Below, piece by piece: positions 46,137-52,872 of a DNA stretch of 64,000 nucleotides. This DNA is from Streptomyces sp. A1136 (lineage in GTDB: Bacteria; Actinomycetota; Actinomycetes; Streptomycetales; Streptomycetaceae). The number at the start of each line of letters is the position of its first letter. Position 1 is the stretch's first letter. Made by a program: the position numbers and the translations under genes. Under the pieces are notes generated by a model. That model was given only the letters and a program-made list of their open reading frames with translations. It had not been told where the DNA came from and did no database searches. The stretch is from assembly GCF_004795055.1 (NCBI RefSeq), contig NZ_SSBJ01000036.1, positions 1 to 64,000 of the forward strand, written 5' to 3'.

Positions 46137-48014
46137 TCACAGATGGCGACGTCGCTGCGCGGCTTGCCGGTCGTACTCTTCGCGGGCCGAGGCCGCCGCC
46201 GCGCGGGTCGCGGTCTCGGCCACGGGAACATCCCACCACGCCTGTGCCGGGGGTGGGCCCGACACAGTGTCGGGTGTTCGGGTCTGCGTGTAGACACATG
46301 TGGGACGGTCCGACGCCCGTGCTTCCACCAGGGCTTTTCGCAGGTCACGGATGGTCTCGGCACGGATGACCGCCATCCCGAGGGAGGCCGCGTTGGCCGC
46401 GTGATCGACCGGGAGCGGCGGGCCGGTGTACGCGCCGTCGGTCGCCCGGAAGCGGTAGGCCGTCCCGAAGCCCTCGCCGCCCACCGCTCCGGACAGGCCG
46501 CCGATCGAGGCGTAGCCGTGGTTGTCGAGGATGACCACCTTGATCGGGACGCCCTCCTGCACGGCGGTGACGATCTCGGTCGGGTTCATCAGGTACGTCC
46601 CGTCCCCGACGAGCGCCCACACGGGCCGTCCGGGCGCGGCCAGCGCCGCCCCGATCGCGGCCGGGATCTCGTAGCCCATGCAGGAGTAGCCGTATTCGAC
46701 GTGGTACTGGTCGCCGGAGCGGGGGCGCCACAGCTTGTGCAGGTCCCCGGGGAGCGATCCGGCCGCGTTGATCAGGATGTCGGAGGCGTCGACCACGCCG
46801 TCGAGCAGACCGAGCACCTGTGCCTGCGTCGGGGCGGCGTCCTCGTCGCCGCTCGCGAAGGCCCGCTCGACCAGCCGCTCCCAGTCGCGTTTGCCCTCCT
46901 TGTACGTCGCCTCGTACCGGGGGTCCACGCGGTACCCGCCGACCGCGACGCGGAGTTCATCCAGGCATTCCCGCGCGTCGCCGACCAGCGGCCGGGCGGC
47001 GAGCTTGTGGGCGTCGTACGGGTCGAGGTTCAGGCCGACGAAACGGACGGCGGGGTTCTGGAACAGGGTCGCGGAGGCGGTGGTGAAGTCGGTCAGCCGG
47101 GTGCCCGCCGCGATCACGAGGTCGGCTTCGCGGGCGAGGGCGTCGGCGGTGGCCGTGCCGGTGTGCCCGACGCCTCCCACCTCGGCGGGATGGTCGAAGG
47201 GAAGGGCGCCCTTGCCCGCCTGGGTGGCCGCGACGGGGATGCCGGTGGCCCGGGCGAACCCGGCGAGGGCGGCCTGGGCGGCGCTGTGCCGGATGCCGCC
47301 GCCGGCGATGATCAGGGGGCGCGCGGAGCCCCGTACCGCCTCGGCGGCTGCCGCCAGCTCGTCCCGGTCGGGCCGGGGCCGGCGCACCCGCCAGACCCGT
47401 TCGGCGAAGAACTCCTCGGGCCAGTCGTGGGCCTGCGCCTGCACGTCCTGCGGCAGCGCGAGGGTCACGGCGCCGGTCTGGACGGGGTCGGTGAGCACCC
47501 GTACCGCCTGGAGGGCGGCGGGGATCAGCGCCTCCGGGCGGGTGACCCGGTCGAAGTGGCGGGACACGGGCCGCAGGGTGTCGTTGACGGAGACGTCACC
47601 GGCGTACGGCACCTCAAGCTGCTGGAGCACCGGGTCGGCGGGTCGGGTCGCGAAGGTGTCCCCCGGCAGCAACAGCACCGGCAGCCGGTTGACGGTCGCG
47701 AGGGCGGCCCCGGTGACGAGGTTGGTCGCGCCGGGCCCGATGGAGGTCGTCACGGCGTGCGTGGACAGCCGCCCCGACTGGCGGGCGTACCCGACGGCCG
47801 CGTGCACCATGGCCTGCTCGTTGCGTCCCTGGAAGAAGGGCATCTCCTCCCGGCCGCCTTCCAGCAGCGCCTGCCCGATCCCGGCGACGTTGCCGTGCCC
47901 GAAGATCCCCCAGGTGGCGGCGACCAGCCGGCTGCGGGTCCCGTCGCGCTCGGTGTACTGGCGGGACAGGAACCGTACGAGGGCCTGCGCCACGGTGAGC
48001 CTCGTCGTGGTCAT
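46137..48014 (-). CDS. iolD: 3D-(3,5/4)-trihydroxycyclohexane-1,2-dione hydrolase (IolD)
   Basis: 625-residue thiamine-diphosphate enzyme that opens the cyclohexane ring of the inositol-derived dione. The N-terminal Pyr domain has FFQGRNEQAMVHAAVGYA, the middle domain AGGGIRHSAAQAALAG, and the C-terminal PP domain the ThDP/Mg motif GDGTYLMNPTEIV. The length suits IolD. The ATG 48014 overlaps the iolB stop (ATGA at 48011-48014). Confidence 0.94.
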   Translation of the reverse strand: MTTTRLTVAQALVRFLSRQYTERDGTRSRLVAATWGIFGHGNVAGIGQALLEGGREEMPFFQGRNEQAMVHAAVGYARQSGRLSTHAVTTSIGPGATNLVTGAALATVNRLPVLLLPGDTFATRPADPVLQQLEVPYAGDVSVNDTLRPVSRHFDRVTRPEALIPAALQAVRVLTDPVQTGAVTLALPQDVQAQAHDWPEEFFAERVWRVRRPRPDRDELAAAAEAVRGSARPLIIAGGGIRHSAAQAALAGFARATGIPVAATQAGKGALPFDHPAEVGGVGHTGTATADALAREADLVIAAGTRLTDFTTASATLFQNPAVRFVGLNLDPYDAHKLAARPLVGDARECLDELRVAVGGYRVDPRYEATYKEGKRDWERLVERAFASGDEDAAPTQAQVLGLLDGVVDASDILINAAGSLPGDLHKLWRPRSGDQYHVEYGYSCMGYEIPAAIGAALAAPGRPVWALVGDGTYLMNPTEIVTAVQEGVPIKVVILDNHGYASIGGLSGAVGGEGFGTAYRFRATDGAYTGPPLPVDHAANAASLGMAVIRAETIRDLRKALVEARASDRPTCVYTQTRTPDTVSGPPPAQAWWDVPVAETATRAAAASAREEYDRQAAQRRRHL

Positions 48015-48847
48015 GGGCGGCGCTCCTCCGATCGGTAGAAGGGCAGGCGGGGGTCGACCTGGCCGTCGACCCAGGTGGACCGGATCCAGCCGTGGTCGGG
48101 GTGGTCGCGGATCAGCCACTCCCGGGGGCCGTCCGGTCCGGCCATCACGTTGAGGTAGTACATGTCGTGGCCGGGCGTCGCGATGGACGGCCCGTGCCAG
48201 CCGTCCGGGATGAGCACCGCGTCCCCGCTCCCCACCTCCGTGAGGATGTCGGTCTTCCCCGCCGGGGAGGGGATGACACGCTGGTATCCGCGTCCGGGCG
48301 TGCCGTCGTGGGGGGCGATCTCGAAGTAGTAGATCTCCTCCAGCCGGGACTCCTCGCCGGGGCGGTGCTCGTCGTGCTTGTGGGGCGGGTACGAGGACCA
48401 GTTGCCGCCGGGGGTGAGCACCTCGACCGCGATGAGCCGGTCGCAGGCGAACGCGTCGGCGGCGGCGAAGTTGTTGACCTGGCGGGAGCACTGCCCGGCG
48501 CCGCGCAGCTCGACCGGTACCCGGCCCGCCGGCCCGTACCGGGCGGGCAACGCCCGCTCGCAGCGCGCCCCGACGAGCGCGAACCGGCCGCCGGCCCGGG
48601 AGCCGATGTCGGCGCGGCCGTCGCGCGGGAGGTAGGCGAAGTCCGTCACCGACGTGAACACGTCGGCGCGGCCGGTCAGTTCGATCACCTGGGGGTCGGG
48701 CGCGCGGCAGTCGACGACACAGGCTCCGGCCAGGGGCAGGACGATCCACTCGTGGTCGCCGCAGGTGTGCGCGTACGACTCGCCCGGGGCGAGTTCCAGC
48801 ACCCGCAGGGCGGTCGAGGCCATCGCGTGGGAGGCGGTCACCGTCAC
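48011..48847 (-). CDS. iolB: 5-deoxy-glucuronate isomerase (IolB)
   Basis: 278-residue cupin-fold isomerase converting 5-deoxy-glucuronate to 5-dehydro-2-deoxygluconate. The metal-binding cupin motif is visible around NWSSYPPHKHDEHRPGEES and EEIYYFEI, with DGWHGPSIATPGHDMYYLN near the C-terminus. GTG 48847 overlaps the iolC stop by a GTGA arrangement; GTG 48841 and ATG 48823 are alternatives with little effect on the product. Confidence 0.93.
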   Translation of the reverse strand: MTVTASHAMASTALRVLELAPGESYAHTCGDHEWIVLPLAGACVVDCRAPDPQVIELTGRADVFTSVTDFAYLPRDGRADIGSRAGGRFALVGARCERALPARYGPAGRVPVELRGAGQCSRQVNNFAAADAFACDRLIAVEVLTPGGNWSSYPPHKHDEHRPGEESRLEEIYYFEIAPHDGTPGRGYQRVIPSPAGKTDILTEVGSGDAVLIPDGWHGPSIATPGHDMYYLNVMAGPDGPREWLIRDHPDHGWIRSTWVDGQVDPRLPFYRSEERRP

Positions 48848-49857
48848 TGTTCCAGCACCTCCTCGACCTCCTTCGGGTAGGGCATCGCCGTCGAGCAGGC
48901 CAGCCGGGAGGCGACGATGGCGCCCGCCGCGTTGGCGAAGCGCAGCACGCGCGCCGTGTCCCAGCCCGCGAGCAGCCCGTGGCACAGCGCGCCCCCGAAG
49001 GCGTCGCCCGCCCCGAGCCCGTTGACGACCTCCACCGCTACCGGCGGCACCTCCACGGCCGTCCCGTCGCGGTGGACGGCGAGGACACCGGCCGGACCGC
49101 GTTTGACGACGGCCAACTCCACCCCGGCCGCCAACAGCGCCCGGGCCGCCGCGTACGGCTCCCGCTCGCCCGTGGCGATCGCGCACTCCTCGGCGTTGCC
49201 GACGGCCACCGTGGCGCCGGCGAGCGCCCGCTCGTACCAGGGTCCCGGCTCGTCGTCCCACAGCATCGGCCGCCAGTCGAGGTCGAAGACGGTGGTCCCC
49301 GATTTCGAGCGGGCTTCGAGCGCGGCGAGGGTGGCGCCGCGGCTGGGCTCCGCGCTCAGGCCCGTGCCCGTCATCCAGAACACCCGGGCGGACCGTACCG
49401 CGTCGGCATCGATCTCATCGGCGGTGATCTCCAGGTCGGGTGCCTTCGGGAAGCGGTAGAAGTACAGCGGGAAGTCGTCCGGCGGGAAGATCTCGCAGAA
49501 GGTGACGGGCGTCGGGTAGGCGGCCACCTCGCGCACCCAGCGGTCGTCGACGCCGAAGGCCCGCAGTTCCGCGCGCAGGTACGCGCCGAAGGGGTCGGCC
49601 CCGGTCCGGGTGATCACGGCCACCCGGCGGCCCAGGCGGGCCGCCGCCACCGCGACGTTCGTCGGGGAACCGCCCAGGAACTTGCCGAAGGTCTCCGCTT
49701 CGGCGAGCGGTACGCCGGTCCTCAGCGGGTAGAGATCCACCCCGATGCGCCCCATCGTGATCAGGTCGAACGCGTCCCCGTCCCCGCTGGTCCGCCCCGG
49801 GTCGAACGCGTCCCCGTCCCCGCTGGTCGGTGCCACTGCTCCCACTTCCTCTCCCAC
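48844..49857 (-). CDS. iolC: 5-dehydro-2-deoxygluconokinase (IolC)
   Basis: 337-residue PfkB-family carbohydrate kinase. Signatures are FLGGSPTNVAVAAARLGRRV near the N-terminus and VVNGLGAGDAFGGALCHGLL (catalytic Asp in GAGDAF) near the C-terminus. It phosphorylates 5-dehydro-2-deoxygluconate. It lacks the C-terminal DUF2090 aldolase-like fusion seen in some species; no separate iolJ is visible either. The first 35 residues are odd: the phrase TSGDGDAFD occurs twice, from a 36-base in-frame duplication (see repeat). The kinase fold begins at about residue 30 (LITMGRIGVDLYP), so the duplication only lengthens the leader. It heads the leftward iol operon. Confidence 0.92.
   Translation of the reverse strand: MGEEVGAVAPTSGDGDAFDPGRTSGDGDAFDLITMGRIGVDLYPLRTGVPLAEAETFGKFLGGSPTNVAVAAARLGRRVAVITRTGADPFGAYLRAELRAFGVDDRWVREVAAYPTPVTFCEIFPPDDFPLYFYRFPKAPDLEITADEIDADAVRSARVFWMTGTGLSAEPSRGATLAALEARSKSGTTVFDLDWRPMLWDDEPGPWYERALAGATVAVGNAEECAIATGEREPYAAARALLAAGVELAVVKRGPAGVLAVHRDGTAVEVPPVAVEVVNGLGAGDAFGGALCHGLLAGWDTARVLRFANAAGAIVASRLACSTAMPYPKEVEEVLEQ
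49764..49828. repeat. In-frame 36-bp duplication at the start of iolC
   Basis: The 29-base sequence beginning GGTCGAACGCGTCCCCG occurs at 49764-49792 and 49800-49828, offset 36 bases (12 codons), so reading frame is kept. Confidence 0.88.
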
Positions 49858-49904
49858 TGCGCTTCCCCGTCCCCTTTCGAGCCTCGCACCCTAAGGTGGC
49901 CGCC

Positions 49905-50858
49905 ATGACGTCCTCGCCGTCCTCCACTCCCCCGCCCTCCACTCCCTCGTCCTCCCCAGCCACGCTGACCCGTATCCGCGTCGGTTCCGCCCCGGACTCG
50001 TGGGGGGTGTGGTTTCCGGACGATCCCCTCCAGACGCCGTGGGAGCGTTTCCTGGACGAGGTCGCGGAGGCCGGGTACGAGTGGATCGAACTCGGCCCGT
50101 ACGGCTACCTGCCCACCGATCCGGCCCGCCTCGCCGACGAGACCGCCCGGCGCGGCCTGCGCGTCTGCGCGGGCACCGTCTTCACCGGACTCCATCACGG
50201 GCCGGGCGTGTGGGAGCAGACCTGGGAGCACGTGTCGCGGATCGCGGAACTCACCCGGGCCATGGGCGCGGCGCACCTCGTGGTCATCCCGTCGTTCTGG
50301 CGCGACGACAAGACCGGCGAGGTGCTGGAGGACGCGACCCTCACGGCCTCGGGCTGGCGCGAACTGACCACGCAGACCGAGCGCCTGGGCCGGGAGGTGC
50401 GCGAGCGGTACGGGCTGCGGATCGTGGTCCACCCCCATGCGGACACCCACATCGACACCCCGGAGAACGTCGCCCGGTTCCTCGACGCCACCGACCCGGA
50501 GCTGGTGTCGCTCTGCCTGGACACCGGGCACTACGCCTACTGCGGCGGGGACAGCGTCCGGGCCGTCGAGACCTTCGGCGAGCGGATCGGCTACCTGCAC
50601 CTCAAGCAGGTGGACCCGCGCGTCCTGGCCGAAGTGGTCGCCGGGCAGGTGCCGTTCGGACCGGCCGTGGCGCGCGGGGTGATGTGCGAGCCGCCGTCCG
50701 GGGTGCCCGCGCTGGAACCCGTGCTGGCCGCCGCCCAGGCGCTCGGGGTGGACCTGTTCGCCATCGTCGAGCAGGACATGTACCCCTGCCCGCCGGACCG
50801 GCCGCTGCCGATCGCCCGCCGGACCCGGTCCTACCTGCGCTCCTGCGGCGCCCGCTGA
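49905..50858 (+). CDS. Sugar phosphate isomerase/epimerase (inosose dehydratase/isomerase, IolE/IolI-like)
   Basis: 317-residue TIM-barrel protein of the AP-endonuclease-2-like family. Landmarks are VGSAPDSWGVWFPDDP, AGYEWIELGPYGYLP, IVVHPHADTHIDTPENV, LCLDTGHYAYCGGD and IGYLHLKQVDP, with metal-binding His/Glu/Asp residues. In inositol clusters this family supplies IolE (2-keto-myo-inositol dehydratase), IolI or IolH. Given that iolE is otherwise missing here, dehydratase is the best guess but not certain. ATG 49905 has AAGGTGG upstream. It is divergent from iolC, only 47 bases away, and precedes iolG. Confidence 0.85.
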   Translation: MTSSPSSTPPPSTPSSSPATLTRIRVGSAPDSWGVWFPDDPLQTPWERFLDEVAEAGYEWIELGPYGYLPTDPARLADETARRGLRVCAGTVFTGLHHGPGVWEQTWEHVSRIAELTRAMGAAHLVVIPSFWRDDKTGEVLEDATLTASGWRELTTQTERLGREVRERYGLRIVVHPHADTHIDTPENVARFLDATDPELVSLCLDTGHYAYCGGDSVRAVETFGERIGYLHLKQVDPRVLAEVVAGQVPFGPAVARGVMCEPPSGVPALEPVLAAAQALGVDLFAIVEQDMYPCPPDRPLPIARRTRSYLRSCGAR

Positions 50859-50943
50859 CCACCCGGAACCCGGGGCCCGCCACCTCGGACCCCGCACCTC
50901 ACGTCCGCCGCCCCAAGCCCGCCACCCCAAGGGGGACTTCCAC

Positions 50944-51957
50944 ATGACCAGCACGCTCGGCATCGCCGTCATCGGCACCGGGAGGATGGGCACCGACCAC
51001 GTCCGCCGGATCGGCCGAACGGTCGGCGGGGCGCGGGTGGTGGCCGTGGCCGATCCGGACGGCGACCGCGTCAAGGAGGCAGTGGCGGGCCTGGAGGGCG
51101 TCAGCGCGCACACCGACGCCGCGGCGGCGATGGCCGCGCCGGGGGTGGGCGCCGTACTGATCGCCTCGCCCGGGCCCGCCCACGAGGAAGCGCTCCTGCA
51201 CGCCTTGGCGCTGGAGCTGCCCGTGTTGTGCGAGAAGCCGCTGACCCCCGATCCGGCGGGCGCCCTGCGGGTGTTGGAGGCGGAGCTGAGGCTGGGTCGC
51301 AAGCTGGTCCAGGTGGGGTTCATGCGGCGGTTCGACGCCGAGTACGAGGGGCTGAGAGGACTGCTGGACGCGGGCGGGATCGGTCGGCCGCTGTTCCTGC
51401 ACTGCCGACACCGCAACGCCGCCTCCCCCTCCTTCTTCACCAACGACATGCTGATCAGCGACTCCGTGGTGCACGAGGTGGACGCGGCGCGCTGGCTGCT
51501 GGGGCAGGAGATCACCGCGGTGACCGTCCTTTCGCCGGCCCCGTCCGCCGCCGCGCCGCAGGGGCTGAGCGATCCCCGCTTCGTGCTCCTGGAGACCTCG
51601 GGCGGGGCGATCGTCGACGTCGAGATCTTCGTCAACTGCGGCTTCGGCTACCAGGTGCAGTGCGAGGCGGTCGGCGAGGCGGGCAGCGCCCGGATCGGGG
51701 ACGGCCACGCGATGGTCGTACAGACGCGGGGCCGGTGGGGCGGGGAGATCGCCCAGGACTTCCTCACCCGGTTCGCCGACGCCTACGACCGCCAGGTGCG
51801 GCGGTGGGTGGCGGCAGCCGCGCGGGGACGGATCGACGGGCCCGACGTGTGGGACGGCTACGCGGCCGCCGCCGTCTCCGAGGCCGGACTCGCCGCCGCG
51901 CGCAGTGGCACCCGGACCCCCGTGGAGCTGGTGGAACGGCCCGCGCTCTACCACTGA
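50944..51957 (+). CDS. iolG: Inositol 2-dehydrogenase-type Gfo/Idh/MocA oxidoreductase (IolG-like)
   Basis: 337 residues. The Rossmann NAD site is GIAVIGTGRMGTDHVRRIGR. The Gfo/Idh motif VLCEKPLTPD holds the conserved Lys. ISDSVVHEVDAARWLLG (active-site Asp and His) is characteristic of inositol dehydrogenases. It would oxidise myo-inositol to 2-keto-myo-inositol, the first catabolic step. It is 85 bases after the isomerase gene, the same transcript being likely. Family certain; inositol specificity from context and motif. Confidence 0.9.
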   Translation: MTSTLGIAVIGTGRMGTDHVRRIGRTVGGARVVAVADPDGDRVKEAVAGLEGVSAHTDAAAAMAAPGVGAVLIASPGPAHEEALLHALALELPVLCEKPLTPDPAGALRVLEAELRLGRKLVQVGFMRRFDAEYEGLRGLLDAGGIGRPLFLHCRHRNAASPSFFTNDMLISDSVVHEVDAARWLLGQEITAVTVLSPAPSAAAPQGLSDPRFVLLETSGGAIVDVEIFVNCGFGYQVQCEAVGEAGSARIGDGHAMVVQTRGRWGGEIAQDFLTRFADAYDRQVRRWVAAAARGRIDGPDVWDGYAAAAVSEAGLAAARSGTRTPVELVERPALYH

Positions 51958-52215
51958 GCCACCGCCGCTTACACCGGCACCGCCGGCACCACCGGACCCC
52001 CGCCACCGGTGTGCCGCATCCGTCACGGAAGTCGCCGCCGTGTCACGCATGTCCGCGTTACGCGGGTTTTCCGTCACAGCCGGTCGACAGGCCCTCCCCT
52101 GCCCTCACCGTGCGTCGTTCCCCGGGCACAACCCCGAGTGATCGTCCGTCCACGCGCCGGCTCCCCCGACGGCCTCCCGGCCGACCCCTGCGCCGTGGAC
52201 AAGGAGGTGTCGTGC

Positions 52216-52416
52216 ATGAGCGACCGACAGCTGTGGTCGTACAAGGAGATCGCCGCCCACATCCGGGTCCAGCCGGACACCGTGCGCTCCTACCGCAAGC
52301 ACGGACTGCTGCCGGCCCCCGACCATGTGGAGCACGGCAAGCCCTACTGGTACGACGATACGATCCGCGCCTGGGTGGCCCGCAGGCCGGGCAATCGGGG
52401 CCGCCGCGACGGCTGA
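52216..52416 (+). CDS. Small helix-turn-helix protein (MerR/excisionase-like)
   Basis: 66 residues. A winged HTH of the MerR/AlpA-like type: LWSYKEIAAHIRVQPDTVRS followed by YRKHGLLPAPD and a short wing. It has no effector domain, so it is a stand-alone DNA-binding protein. AAGGAGG stands 8 bases before ATG 52216; the frame opens earlier at 52009 but lacks a good site. It lies 40 bases upstream of the CsoR-type copper operator, but whether it takes part in copper control is unknown. Confidence 0.82.
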   Translation: MSDRQLWSYKEIAAHIRVQPDTVRSYRKHGLLPAPDHVEHGKPYWYDDTIRAWVARRPGNRGRRDG

Positions 52417-52456
52417 AGGACGTGGCCCGCACCACGCCGCGCCACGCTTCCCCGAA

Positions 52457-52471
52457 TACCCCCTGGGGGTA
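52457..52471. promoter_or_regulatory. CsoR-type copper operator before copZ
   Basis: Perfect palindrome TACCCCC-T-GGGGGTA at 52457-52471, matching the G-tract inverted repeat TACCC...GGGTA recognised by the Cu(I)-sensing repressor CsoR in Streptomyces. It stands 77 bases before the copZ start. Cu(I) binding would release CsoR and derepress copZ-copA. csoR itself is not in the window. Confidence 0.8.
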
Positions 52472-52547
52472 CACTGGAGGGAAGTCGGGGAGGATGGGGT
52501 GCAGCGCGCCTCCCCGCGACCGACACGCCCTCGAAGAGGAGAACGAC

Positions 52548-52781
52548 ATGAGCGCCGAGACGGACACCCAGACCACCGCCGTCTACCGGGTGACCGGCAT
52601 GACCTGCGGACACTGCGAGGGCGCGGTGACCGCCGAGATCTCGGCGCTGCCGGGTGTGAGTTCGGTCAAGGCCGTCGCCGCGACGGGTGAGGTCACCGTG
52701 GTCTCCGCCGCCCCGCTCCAGGACGAGGCCGTGCGCGCCGCCGTGGACGAGGCCGGGTACGAGTTGGCGGGCCGGGCCTGA
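52548..52781 (+). CDS. copZ: Copper chaperone CopZ (HMA domain)
   Basis: 77-residue single heavy-metal-associated domain. The Cu(I) site is in RVTGMTCGHCEGAV (CxxC). The rest follows the HMA fold (SSVKAVAATGEVTVVS; AVRAAVDEAGYEL). It delivers Cu(I) to the exporter encoded next. ATG 52548 has GAGGAG 5 bases upstream. Regulated by the operator at 52457-52471; followed by a large hairpin before copA. Confidence 0.94.
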   Translation: MSAETDTQTTAVYRVTGMTCGHCEGAVTAEISALPGVSSVKAVAATGEVTVVSAAPLQDEAVRAAVDEAGYELAGRA

Positions 52782-52807
52782 GGCCGGGTAGAACTGCGAA
52801 GGACCCC

Positions 52808-52852
52808 GCCGGGTCGTACGGGACCGCTCATACTGGTCCCGTACGACCCGGC
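52808..52852. terminator. 18-bp perfect hairpin between copZ and copA
   Basis: The arm 52808-52825 (starts GCCGGGTCGTACGGGACC) is fully complementary to 52835-52852 around a 9-base loop. It begins 26 bases after the copZ stop, and the copA Shine-Dalgarno follows 10 bases beyond. No U-tract is present. It may be a partial terminator or an RNA processing barrier controlling the CopZ to CopA ratio. Confidence 0.78.
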
Positions 52853-52872
52853 CTTCCCGTTTGGAGCCGGAG

